Below the pieces are notes generated by a model. That model saw only the letters and a list, made by a program, of their open reading frames with translations, searched no databases and was not told the DNA's origin. The position numbers and the translations under genes were made by a program. Positions 11,384-21,758 of a stretch of 64,000 nt of DNA are shown here, piece after piece (position 1 is the stretch's first letter; every line of letters begins with the position of its first letter). The DNA lies in the NCBI RefSeq assembly GCF_023065955.2, contig NW_026622930.1, forward strand, positions 19,817,449 to 19,881,448, read 5' to 3'. This DNA comes from Ursus arctos (lineage: Eukaryota > Chordata > Mammalia > Carnivora > Ursidae).

Positions 11384-12342
11384 TTTTTTTTAATATTTTT
11401 TTATTATGTTAGTCACCATACAGTACATCCCTGGTTTTTGATGTAAAGTTCGATGATTCATTAGTTGCATATAATACCCAGTGCACCACGCAATACGTGC
11501 CCTCCTTACTATCCATCACCAGCCTATCCCATTCCCCCACCCCCCTCCCCTCTGAAGCCTGCAGTTTGTTTCTCAGAGTCCATAGTCTCTCATGCTTCAT
11601 TCCCCCTTCTGATTACCCCCCTTTCTTTATCCCTTTCTTCCCCTACCAATCTTCCTAGTTCTTATGTTCCATAGATGAGAGAAACCATATGATAATTGTC
11701 TTTCTCTGCTTGACTTATTTCACTTAGCATTATCTCCTCCAGTGCCGTCCATGTTGCAGCAAATGTTGAGAAATCGTTCTTTTTGATAGCTGAATAATAT
11801 TCCATTGTATATATGGACCACAACTTCTTAATCCAGTCATCTGTTGAAGGGCATCTCGGCTCCTTCCACGATTTAGCTATTGTGGACAGAGCTGCTATGA
11901 ACATTGGGGTACATATGGCCCTTCTCTTCACTACGTCTGTATCTTTGGGGTAAATACCCAGTAGTGCTATGGCCGGATTATAGGGTAGCTCAATTTTTAA
12001 CTTTTTAAGGGACCTCCACACTGTTTTCCAGAGTGGCTGTACCAACTTGCATTCCCACTAACAATGTAGGAGGGATCAGCTTTCTCCACATCCTCTCCAA
12101 CAATTGTTGTTTCTTGCCTTGTCAATTTTTGCCATTCTAACTGGTGTAAGGTGGTATCTTAGTGTGGTTTTGATTTGAATTTCCCTTATGGCTAATGATT
12201 TTGAACATTTTTTCATGTGTCTGTTAGCCATTTGTATGTCTTCATTGGAAAAGTGTCTGTTCATATCTTCTGCCCATTTTATGATTTGTTTGTTTCTCGT
12301 GTATTGAGTTTGAGAAATTCTTTTTAGATCTTGGATACCAGT
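11384..12342 (-). mobile_element. 5'-truncated carnivore L1
   Basis: The plus strand shows a T/A-rich start, the reverse complement of the L1 terminal motif ('gttagtcaccatacagtaca'), the G-rich 3' UTR as a C-rich tract, and then the C-terminal ORF2 coding region in antisense. Truncation falls within ORF2, leaving about 960 bp. A short 'cttata' is shared at 11378-11383 and 12343-12348 and may be a minimal TSD. The subfamily matches the copy at 28561-29513. Confidence 0.93.
11662..12264 (-). pseudogene. L1 ORF2 C-terminal fragment, with stop codons
   Basis: L1 ORF2 encodes the endonuclease/reverse-transcriptase used for retrotransposition. Only the C-terminal ~200 residues remain. Motifs include [11 protein letters not shown] near the start, [39 protein letters not shown] and [12 protein letters not shown]. 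Compared with the intact frame at 28563-29276, this copy has in-frame nonsense codons just before and within the [10 protein letters not shown] region, so the frame splits at about 12046-12078 with no frameshift. It lacks the catalytic endonuclease and RT domains and cannot be active. Confidence 0.9.
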
Positions 12343-12474
12343 CTTATAAACTCTTTTTTAAGAAAGATACTATCCTAAGAAACCTACTACTGAAATAAAT
12401 AGACCATATGGCATACACAGCAATTGTGCAAATCAACAATATGTGTACAAGTTTTATGAGAACCAAAACAAATA

Positions 12475-12795
12475 CAATAGCAAAACAGGCAGTTACCAGG
12501 GATAGTGGATGGGAGAAATGGGTAAAGGTTGTCCAAGATACGAACTTCCAGTTGTTAGATGAATAAATTCTACAGTATAACATACAGCATGGCAACTACA
12601 ATTGACAGTACTATATGGTGTACTTGAAAGTCGAGCAGATTTTAAAAGTTCTCACCACCACCCCCCAAAAATTGTAATTTTATGAGGTGACAAATGTGTT
12701 AACTAATCTTGTTGTATGTATGTATATAAAATCACAACACTGTATACGTTAAACTCAATATTGCAGGTCAGCTGTATCTCAATAAAACTGACACA
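12475..12795 (+). mobile_element. Older L1 (L1MA-like) 3' UTR
   Basis: The segment resembles the ancestral mammalian L1 3' UTR: 'cagttaccagggatagtgg', 'gaacttccagttgttagatg', 'cagcatggcaactacaattg' and the terminal 'gctgtatctcaataaaa'. It is clearly more diverged than the neighbouring minus-strand L1 at 11384-12342, consistent with an older insertion. Confidence 0.75.
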
Positions 12796-13795
12796 GAATC
12801 TTAAAATCATGTTTGGAACACTGTCTCAGAGGGAAGAGAAAGGAAAATGACAAATGGGAATAAAGAAGAATTAAACAAAATGCATAGTTTCTATGACTGG
12901 TCAGTACTCATCTCCAGGAACTGAAGAGCATGATTAACTGAACCCTGGACACCTACGGCTAAAAATACAAAAATAGGAACTGAATTTAAAAGACAACAAA
13001 CTTGACCAAACAAAACTCTACTTCATTTTCTAGAATGTGTTAATCAAGTACTGTGCTTTCGTTTTTTCTTGAAAGTTAGAAAGACAGTGCTATTGTTATT
13101 AATAATTAAATGGAGACTACTTTTTGCCATGAAGGCATAGCTCTACTAGTTGTTAGTTGAAAGAAACCTACCACTGGGACAGCCTATGGAAACGCAATTA
13201 GAACCATTGGAGCCATCAAGAGACCACACGCGTACAGAATATAAATGGACTACAAAGATTTACAAGGAAATGGTTCCACAGAGGGAGTCTAGTGACACAG
13301 AACCACCAGAGCTCAGCTTTTAAATGACTTCTAATTTTTTACCAGAACTCTGGGATAGAATTAATTTCATGTAAATTACTGCAAAACATCTATTTTGTGT
13401 TATAATTTGGACGTCCGACACTGCATGTGAGCTTTTTTTTTGGTATTGAAACATTTAAAACAACTGAAGCATTAATTATTGAAGGAGACATGCTAGGAAT
13501 TATTAGAACCATCCCAATGCACCAACTGCAGGGCTGTGGATGGTACAACTATTAGTCAGGCCTGACTCCCATGGCTTCAATAGGATCTTTGTGGGAATAA
13601 GAACCACAAAACTTGACCCCACACCATGTTTGTTCCCTAACTGAATTTGTTTTAGTTGCAATCAACTACCTCCAGGAACTGGCACGTAAGAGAGGCCTCA
13701 AATAATTCACCTTTGCAGTATCAAATGGTTCGTCATGATAAGTCTACAATCTTACAACTAGAGATTAAAATTTTAAAAATAGAAAGAAAAAAGAG
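12796..13795. other. No gene or repeat recognised
   Basis: About 1 kb of AT-rich sequence. Nothing identifiable was seen apart from a T run near 13433-13441. Confidence 0.5.
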
Positions 13796-13860
13796 GGGAG
13801 GGAAAAGTAGGAGGGCTGCCTACCCTCTAGTAGGGTAGTAGGGAGGGAAAAGTAGGAGGA
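13796..13860 (+). repeat. Local tandem duplication, period about 44 bp
   Basis: The string 'ggaaaagtaggagg' occurs at 13801-13814 and again at 13845-13858. In both places it is followed by a 'ccctctag/ccctctac' unit and a 'gggctgcc' unit, though in a different order. This is a two-copy purine-rich local duplication abutting the start of an MLT1 LTR. Confidence 0.7.
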
Positions 13861-13867
13861 GCCCTCT

Positions 13868-14165
13868 ACCAGGGCTGCCCTGCCAAAACACCACAGACTG
13901 TGAGATTTGTTTTCTCACAGTTCTGGGGACTGAAGTCTAAGATCAGGGTCCAAGATCAGGTTTGGTTTCTTCTGAGGCCTTGCACAAAGCCATCCCATGT
14001 CTTCAGTGGCCTTTCCTTTGTGTGCTTACATCCCTGTTGTCCTTGTAGGTTCTAATTGCCTCTTATAATGACACCAGTTAAATTGGATTAGGGGCCACCC
14101 TAATGCTTAGCATCATTTAAAAAATTATCTTTCTGGAGTCTGCCACTTACTTCATGGATAGACCT
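13868..14165 (-). mobile_element. MLT1-type LTR, antisense, partial
   Basis: The plus strand contains 'gggctgccctgccaaaacac', 'ctcacagttctggggactga', 'ggtttcttctgaggcctt' and 'ggattaggggccaccctaat'. These occur in reverse-complement MLT1 order. The LTR 5' portion (right side) is shortened and decays into an A-rich stretch near 14190-14214. Confidence 0.8.
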
Positions 14166-14254
14166 TGTTATTAAAATAAAGACCATGTTTAAAAAAATGA
14201 TTTAAAAAAAAAAAGATCACTTTTATAGGACACTCTACCTGTCCTGCACTATCT

Positions 14255-14470
14255 GATTAACTCTCGATTATTTCTATTTCCTCTTCCCTCTTAAATTCAA
14301 GCTACACTGGGTTTCTTTCCACTCTGAATGGGCCATGCTTCCTTCTTCATGGGATCTTTGCTAGTGCCATTCCTTCCACTCAGAATATCATCTAGTCATC
14401 CATCATTCTTATTTTGACCATTATATCCTTGAACTCTCACTGTGTCTCTGACTTTAAGTTTTCTTGTTAG
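14255..14470 (+). repeat. L2 LINE fragment
   Basis: The sequence shows a decayed L2 order: 'cactgggtttctttccactc', 'catgggatctttgctagtgc' (consensus 'cagggcctttgcacttgc'), then 'ccattccttccactcagaat' (consensus 'tgttccctctgcctggaat'). Divergence is high. Confidence 0.5.
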
Positions 14471-14594
14471 ATCTTCTACAACACAATGACTTTCCATTTA
14501 TAGTAACAATTACAGTTTATATGTTATTTGTACGCATATATTTCAATGAGAGGTAAATTGTTCTAACTCAAGAAAATGACAGATTATAATACAA

Positions 14595-14845
14595 GTTATC
14601 ACTTATATGGCATTTATTCTGTGCTAGAATATTTTTTAGTTCACTTAATTCTTGTAACAACCCTAAGATGTATTTAAAGTTAGTAGTATCATTAATATTT
14701 TATAAAAGGGAAAACAGAGGCACAGGGATTTTATATAAATTGCTTAAGGTCATATACTTAGAATAGTGCTGGAACACGAATCCAGGAAGCTATAGTTTTA
14801 TGGTCTGTTTTTTAACCAATATCCTATTCCATGTAGTAAACTCAT
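14595..14845 (+). repeat. MIR SINE
   Basis: A long MIR copy. It contains 'ttctgtgctagaatattt', 'cacttaattcttgtaacaac', 'gaaaacagaggcacaggg', 'ttgcttaaggtcatatactt' and 'gctggaacacgaatccagg' in consensus order. Confidence 0.8.
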
Positions 14846-15279
14846 TAATTAGATGCTACACCGTTCCAGTTACACTGCACATCTCAAAATGCCTTTGGTT
14901 ATGAGGATATCAAAAACCAAAGTTTTTAAAGCTCTATAGGATTAAACTAATCACAGTGGAGCCGAGAAAGTCACGTTACTTTTATCTCCATGAAACAGGA
15001 AAGATCCAGGTCTTCTAACTCCATAAAATACTGTTGGTGAGCCATAAAGACAAAGTTTAGGGCTCCAGCAAGAGTCTAATATGGGGGGGGGGTGAACTCA
15101 GACCAAACCCTGCTCTAAATAATTGCACATGGCACATAAGCAATCAAAAGAATACACGAATTGACCATCCAAATGATTACTGAGGCCAATTTTGAGATCT
15201 TGTGAAACACACATACACATACCAGGTAGCAGAAAATATCTACTAGTCTGATCTTTACAGATCAAAAATGTTCTTTGGA
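14846..15279. other. Unassigned, with a 10-base G run
   Basis: No gene or named repeat is visible. A run of about 10 G residues lies near 15083-15092. Confidence 0.5.
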
Positions 15280-15306
15280 CTAGAAAACAACTTTGTTCTT
15301 GATTTT

Positions 15307-15506
15307 GTTTTTTTTTTTCCTAAGATTTTTATTTATTTGACAGAGAGAGAGACAGCCAGCAAGAGAAGGAACACAAGCAGGGGGAGTGGGAGAGGAAGAA
15401 GCAGGCTCCCAGCGGAGGAGCCTGATGTGGGGCTCGATCCCATAATGCCGGGATCACGCCCTGAGCTGAAGGCAGACGCTTAATGACTGAGCCACCCAGG
15501 CGCCCC
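15307..15506 (-). mobile_element. Can-SINE, full length, antisense
   Basis: A T run, 'aagatttttatttatttgac', the purine-rich body, and the reverse complement of the tRNA-like head ending 'gccacccaggcgccc'. The flanks repeat 'ctagaaaaca' (starting at 15280 and about 15506) with imperfect extension, consistent with an altered TSD. Confidence 0.94.
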
Positions 15507-15572
15507 TAGAAAACAGAACTTTGATTCCTTGGGAACTCTGCTACTATTCACTCTGAATAAGCAGAGTGTAAT

Positions 15573-15785
15573 GAATGAGATACTGGATTCCGAAGCCAAA
15601 TTGGATGGATTCAAATGAATAATTAGTTGTGTGACCTCAGGAAAAATCAGTTAAATGCCTCCAGAATATAGGATACTTATCTTTAGATTTGGTAGTAACG
15701 TTTAAATACGTTACTATATACAAAATACTTAGAACAGTACCTAGAACACAGTAAGTGCTCTAGATGTTAGGTATTCTTTTATTCT
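15573..15785 (-). repeat. MIR SINE, antisense
   Basis: Read on the plus strand it follows reverse-complement MIR: 'gattcaaatgaataattag', 'gttgtgtgacctcagg', a 'ttatctttag' block, then 'acttagaacagtacctagaa' and 'cacagtaagtgctc'. Confidence 0.75.
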
Positions 15786-16816
15786 CTGATCAAGGATTTT
15801 GATTTCTTAAATTTGCTCAATTTATACTTGACATCACTCTAGATTATTCATGTGTGAGTTATTTTTGAGAACAAAACATTGCAATTCACTTAGAACTCGA
15901 GAGTTAAGGTGGTACCAAGTCATGAAAGAAGGCACAGATCTCAAAATTTCATGTTTCATGAAGAATGTGCTAAGATCACCACTGAACCTCAAAGTGTAAA
16001 TAATATTCTACACATCCATTATTTGTTCATCTACCTCACTATATTCCCACTTCCCATGAACCATCAAGCACATATGCAGATGCTGACTTGGAACCAAGAA
16101 ATTCCACAGGGTATAATGGTTCAAAAAACAGACCGTATGGCTATTGCAGATAGCTCTTGGTCTATGACAGAATTAGTACATACAGTACATATAGTTAGAT
16201 GATCCAAAAATCTTTAACCAAGAGTTCATCACCTTGCCCAACCAACAACTTGAAGTTATTACTTTTAAGTTTTATATTTTTCATGTTTTCTATGTACTAC
16301 TTTTTTAATGGAAATAGTTTTGATAGTAAAAAAAAAAAAAATAGAATAGATGGAGAGGGAAGGAATTAAAAGAGCCAAAGCAAAAAGACAAAAAAATCTT
16401 CAGGAGAGAAAGAAAAACATTGCAAGATGAGCAGAAACCCAACACAAGCAGGGAGAAAGTCTTAAAACTAAAGATAATTGTTTCAGGTAATTGTTAGCAA
16501 CAGGATTTTGGGACATAACTAAAAATAGGCAATTTTCAGCAAGTGAAAAAAAAAAAAAAACAAAAGTCTAGCTAGTCCTGAAAGACAGATGACTAAGGAA
16601 TAAGATGAAGTGTTCAAATATAATTACATTAAGTATCAATCATAAGTAGGTGCAAAACCCAGTACCAAGTGGCACAGTGGGAGGAAGTGTCAAATACTAC
16701 AGAGGGGTCAACAGTAGTTTTTCCATCCCTTAGCAACTTCCACCTAGCAGGTAAGACACACACACATAATTCTTGATGTAGGACTTAAGTTTATTTTCTC
16801 ATGTTTTCTCATATTT
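15786..16816. other. Unassigned, with A runs near 16329 and 16546
   Basis: About 1 kb with two A runs (13-15 bases) that could be tails of unrecognised old retroposons. No exon, RNA gene or named repeat can be supported. Confidence 0.45.
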
Positions 16817-16834
16817 CTTTTTGCCCTTCTTTCT

Positions 16835-17039
16835 TTTTTTTTTTTTTTTTAAGATTTTATTTATTTATTTGACAGAGATAGAGACAGCCAGCGAGAGAGG
16901 GAACACAAGCAGGGGGAGTGGGAGAGGAAGAAGCAGGCTCCCAGCAGAAGAGCCTGATGTGGGGCTCGATCCCACAACGCCGGGATCACGCCCTGGGCCG
17001 AAGGCAGACGCTTAACCACTGTGCCACCCAGGCGCCCCT
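16835..17039 (-). mobile_element. Can-SINE, full length, young-looking, antisense
   Basis: A poly(T) of about 18 bases, 'aagattttatttatttattt', the standard body, and the inverted head ending 'gtgccacccaggcgcccc'. The TSD 'ctttttgcccttctttct' at 16817-16834 recurs at 17040-17057 with one change. Low divergence from the other recent copies. Confidence 0.96.
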
Positions 17040-17057
17040 CTTTTTGCCCTTATTTCT

Positions 17058-17619
17058 ATTATTCAATTTGGAAAACAGAAATATAGCACAAAGGAAAAAA
17101 ACTTTTATATTTATCAATATTAGGCTTTTGAACTTCAAATGACAAGACTGGCCAATAAAAGACCGCAAATGTCAGACCGGATGGGGGAAGAAAACAACTC
17201 AGCTTTATGATGTTCATTAAAAAATATAATTCAACATTTGAAATATTAAACACGGAAAAATTGAAAGCCAACAAGATAGAAAGTACTGCAAAGGGAAAAT
17301 ATGACTGTAAAAGATAAAAATCTCCCCAAGAACTACAAATTGAGAAATTAATGAGATTAACAAGATAACTTCATGTAACACTAATTCCAAAATGTTTTAG
17401 CAAAGAGAAAACATCACCACCAAGGTAAAGAAAATTATGAAAGGTGCCTAGGAATAAATGTAGTGAAACATAGGATATTGAGAATGTTTTAAAGAAACAA
17501 TGTGTAAATTAAAAAAAAAGACTAATATATCCCATCCATTGAGGTAACATAAAAGAACACTTAAACATAAAAGAACACTTAAAGAGGCGGTATACCACAT
17601 TCATCAGTTTGAAGACTTG
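17058..17619. other. A-rich sequence, possibly decayed L1
   Basis: A-rich on the plus strand in the manner of L1 sense sequence, and directly upstream of recognisable L1M ORF2. I cannot align it to a specific L1 region. Confidence 0.35.
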
Positions 17620-18789
17620 ATATCAGAAAGATGTCTAGTCTACATTATCTACAGATCTAATGTAATTGTAAACAAAATCCAAATAGGTTTCTTTGGGGGA
17701 GAATCTATGTAAATGGTACAAAAATTTATATAGAAGTAGAAGACCTAAGAACATTATTGAATGTTCAGTACAGTCTTGTTGTACCAGATATTAGATCTAT
17801 ATTCTTAAACTATAGTAATTTCTATATTATGAAACACTGACCAATCAAATATACAAATTGATACATATCTTCTTTAAACACTTATGTTACAAAGTTGACA
17901 TTTCAGGTTACTGCAGGTTTTGATTACTCAACAAATAATCCTTACACAATTGATTAGCCACATGGGAAAAGGAAATTGAATTCTTATCTCCCATTTTAAA
18001 CAAAACCCAACTACAAATGTATTATAAAGCACAATAATTAAGATAGCATGGTATTGGTACAAGAACAGAACTAGATGAACAGAATAAAAACTTAAAGACC
18101 CACAAATATGTGGATATTTAAAAAAAAACCATGGCATCGCGCATCGTTGGTGAAAGAACGAGCTTATAAAAAATTACTCTGCAATAAATGGATATCCACA
18201 TGGGGGAGGATAACAATGGACCTCTATTTCACATCATACATGTAATCAGTTGCAAGTGGATTAGTATCTAAATGTGAAAGTCAAAGCAATACGGCCTGTA
18301 AAAGTTATATGTATATTTAATATATACTAGAATACATAATGTATGATACATAATACAATATAACCATCATCAAATTCTTAATCTGAATAAGAAAGCACTA
18401 GCCATTAAAAAACAGAGAAGTTTGCCTATGTTTAAGTTAAACTCTATTCATCAAAAATACCATTGAGACATTTAGAGGCAAATCAAAGTGTGGCAGAAAA
18501 CTTATTTGCAACCTATATAACTGGTAAGACTTGTATCTCACATGTTTAAAGACAAAAAGCAAATCAGAGACAACCACTCAAAGAAGAGCTAAGGAATGTG
18601 AACAGGTACATAACAAAAGAATACACAGCAATAAGCCCTAATGCAGTGCTGGAGATCGGTTGGTATTTTAACTTTGGAAGACAGTTAGACATTCAGTGTC
18701 ATTCTTCTGTACTTTTCATGAGAAAAGTAACTATGTTCATCAAGACACATGTACAATAATAAACCTACCAGCATTTTCCTTAATAGCTC
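17620..18789 (+). mobile_element. Ancient L1M ORF2 fragment (left part)
   Basis: Decayed but ordered L1 ORF2 landmarks are visible. They include 'taagatagcatggtattgg' (consensus '...aaacagtatggtactgg'), 'aataaatggatatccacatg', 'gcaagtggattagtatctaa' (consensus '...ggattaaagacttaaa'), 'gaaaacttatttgcaacc' and 'ggtattttaactttggaag'. Many stops and indels break the frame. The element continues at 19201 after the inserted LTR. Confidence 0.7.
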
Positions 18790-19200
18790 TGTTAGGGTTA
18801 ATTTCAGGTGTTAGCTTGGTTAGGCCGGGTAAACAAACTTTGGTCAAATACCAGTCTAGATGATGCTGTGAAGGTATTTAAAATGTGGTTAACATTTCGA
18901 TCAGACTTTAAGTAGATTACCCTCCATAGTATGAGGGGGCCTTACCCAATCAGCGGAAGGCCTTAAGAGAAAAAACTGAGGTTCCCGAGAAGGAAATAAT
19001 TCTGCCTCCAAAGCACATGAAGATTCAAGACCACAACCTCAACTCTTTGGGCATCTCTAGCTTGCTGGTCTGCCCTGCAGATTTTGGGCTCATGAGCCAC
19101 CACAATCACAGGGATAATTCCTTAAAATCTCTCCTACATATAAGTGTGAGTACGTACATCAACCCCTCTTGGTTTTGTTTCTCTGGAGAACTGTAATACA
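18790..19200 (+). mobile_element. MLT2-like solo LTR (ERVL) nested in L1M
   Basis: The segment starts TG, ends CA, and is flanked by a perfect 5-bp TSD AGCTC at 18785-18789 and 19201-19205. A 5-bp TSD fits ERVL-class insertion. Internal motifs follow MLT2-type LTRs: 'tgatgctgtgaaggtattt', 'accctccatagtatgag', 'caatcagcggaaggcctta', 'tggtctgccctgcagatt' and the terminal 'ttctctggagaactgtaata'. L1M sequence is continuous across the insertion. No internal region remains. Confidence 0.85.
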
Positions 19201-19675
19201 AGCTCCAAACTGGAAACAATTAGCCATTTAGAGGTCTGTTAACATTAGATAGGTAGATTGAGAGTCGTATAATGGAGTACTGAATCCCAACGAAAATGAA
19301 GAGTGTCTAGTGAAACGTGAATTTCACAAACAAAATGATGAATCAAAAGAAGCCAAATACAATATCACATATGATATGGTTCCATTTAAATAAAGTTCAA
19401 ACGTAAGTAAACCCAATTTTAGCAACCAGGGACGTGTTTTTAGGTGAGTAAATAAGTAAAAAGATAGTGGTGACAATTATTGACAAATAAAGGTTATCTT
19501 TGGAGAGAAAAAAAGAAAAAAGACTTCAAAGGGTCACAAAAGAGCCTTCTGGGGGGATCAAGACCTATGCTTTCCTGACTCAGGTGACTATTATCTAGGC
19601 TTTGTTTTGAAATAACTGAGCTATCCATTTTTGAGTTTCTGATGTGTGTTCTATTTTACAATAAAAGGGCATTAG
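19201..19675 (+). mobile_element. Ancient L1M 3' part, resumed after LTR
   Basis: The sequence resumes with 'ccaaactggaaacaattagc', which directly follows the interrupted L1 segment in L1 consensus order. It continues through 'tgatatggttccatttaaat' to a 3' UTR-like end with 'ctattttacaataaaa' near 19652-19667. Confidence 0.7.
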
Positions 19676-21028
19676 CAAACAAGAGTGAGAGACAGATTCC
19701 GAGGTAGGAGAATGAGATCACACATACAGACATTGGTAATAGTCTAGTTTTTAGGTTCCGTTTTAGATCCTAACGCTGTCAGACATTAAAGTAGAAACTT
19801 AATTTACTACCAGCAAGGTCTCATGTTTTGACTTCTGGATCATTCCACAAAACCATGAAAAGCAAAATGACAGAGATTAAATGGCTACTTTTCCTGCGCT
19901 GGTGGCTGAGGCCCCTGCAGAGGCAGATGTTCTTAAGAAATCAGTTCTTGCTGTAATAGCAGGATCAGCCTGCATGCAAGACTGAGCATTTGGAATGATC
20001 AGTCTGTGTTATTTGCAGGCCATGTGGAAGCTGAGCAGAGCTGAAGCAATGATCCAAGAACACAGTGTCTGGAACTGATCGCATCCTGAATACCTGTTTC
20101 AGCCTTCTGCAGCCAATTGATCACCCAACACTGCTGTAGCCATATGCTTTGGCTAATACTCTTAGCCTTAGCTGATTACGGTGCTGTTCTATAAGAAGAC
20201 ATTTTATGAGAAACTTTACCTGATCCGAAGTGGCAGATTAGAACCACATAGCTGTGACTTCTGAAACAGGCCAAGGATATGGCAAAGAATATACTCTGTC
20301 AAGTGCCCTGTACCTCAGTGGCCAAATGATCATTCCAGTCAGCTCAACCCTATTTTCTTCAATTAGAAACATTCTATTTATAACACTCTCAACTGCCAAT
20401 TCAATGGTTACCTTTTACTGAGACCAAATAGCATCTTCTTTCTCCTATAACTCATGCCCATTCCACCCCGCAGTCTTGCTTTGTAATCACAATCCTTATG
20501 CTGCTTTTTTGGAAATCAGGCAGTTGAATCCCCAGGAACAAAATCACAGTATGTTTTTTAAATAAGTAAATATAGTGAAATAAAAAAAAAGGAGTCTGGT
20601 AAGGAATACAGTGGCTATAGAATGGTCTAAACACTAAGAAGCACATCTATTGACACTGTTTTCTTTTGTTTGGCTTGTGAAAGTCCTAGCAGACCAAACT
20701 TTTAGCTAATGTGCAAAACCCAGACCACCTGTATGGGTATACCTGCTGTCTCTAAGTGCCTTTATTGGTGAAAATGTGATTGCTGTTGTAAGGTTCTTTA
20801 TACCTGCTGTTTGGTGCCTTAAAAATATCACATTCACATGATTTTTGTTAAAACTGAATCTTTCCTTTGCTAAAGCATACTGCAGTCCTAATTTATCTAC
20901 CCCCTCCTGCCTCCTTAGCAAAGCCCAAATGATGCCAGGCCTCTAACAATTGTAATCTCCGATAAAGGGACCAAGGGGTCCACTGATATCTGCATTAGTG
21001 ATGATAAAATGAATCCTGTTGATAGGCA
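19676..21028. other. Unassigned stretch
   Basis: About 1.35 kb with no recognised repeat. It is somewhat less AT-rich than its surroundings around 19890-20310. I looked for a processed pseudogene there and did not recognise one. No frame longer than about 70 codons is present. Confidence 0.45.
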
Positions 21029-21758
21029 TTTTTTTTAATTTTTTATTTAAATGCAATGTAGTTAACATATAGTGTAATATTAGTTTCAGGGGTAGAATTT
21101 AGTGATTCATCAGTTGCATATAACACCCGGTGCTCATTACATCAAGTGCCCTCCTTAATGCCCATCACCAAGTAACCCTATCCCTCCATCCACCTCCCCT
21201 CCAGCAACCCTCAACTTGTTCCCTTATATTTAGGGAATTTTCATCTTTTTAATTTTTTTCCTTCCCTTCCCCTATGTTCATCTGTTTTGTTCATCTAGTT
21301 CCATCCACATTATTGTAAATGGCAAGATTTCATTATTTTTGCTGGCTGAGTAATATTCCATTGTGTGTATGTGAGACACCACATCTTCATACATTCCTCT
21401 GTTGGACATGTGGGCTCTTTTTATATTGTGGTTATTATGGATATTGCTGCTATAAACAGTGGCATGTAGGTACCCCTTCGAATCACTATGTTTGTATCCC
21501 ATGGATAAATACCTAGTAGTGCAATTTCTGGGTCATAGGGTAGCTCTGTTTTTAACTTTCTGAGGAACCTCCATACTGTTTTCCAGAGTGGCTGCACCAG
21601 TTTGCATTCTCACCAAGAGTGTAAGAGGGTTCCCCTTTCTCTGCATCCTCACCAACATCTGTTCATTTTAGCCATTCTGCTGGTGTGAGGTGGTATCTCA
21701 TTGCGGTTTTAATTTGTATTTCCCTGATGCTGAGTGATGCTGAGCATTTTTTCATATA
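21029..21758 (-). mobile_element. Older carnivore L1, 5'-truncated, antisense
   Basis: A T-rich start, then the C-rich 3' UTR block with 'ccctccttaatgcccatcac', then antisense ORF2 C-terminus ('taatattccattgtgtgtat', 'ccagagtggctgcaccagt', 'ggtgtgaggtggtatctcat'). The decoded protein keeps HTMEYYSASKNNEILPF but is broken by stops. It is more diverged than the L1 at 11384. Confidence 0.88.

Noticed and set aside
16821..17015. Recurrent similar open frames (also near 15268, 31328, 46992, 48526) with translations containing RGSGRGRSRL
   Set aside because: These are translations of the antisense Can-SINE body, not a gene family.
19890..20310. GC-richer patch considered as an exon or retrocopy
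   Set aside because: No open frame longer than a few dozen codons and no recognisable protein or RNA.
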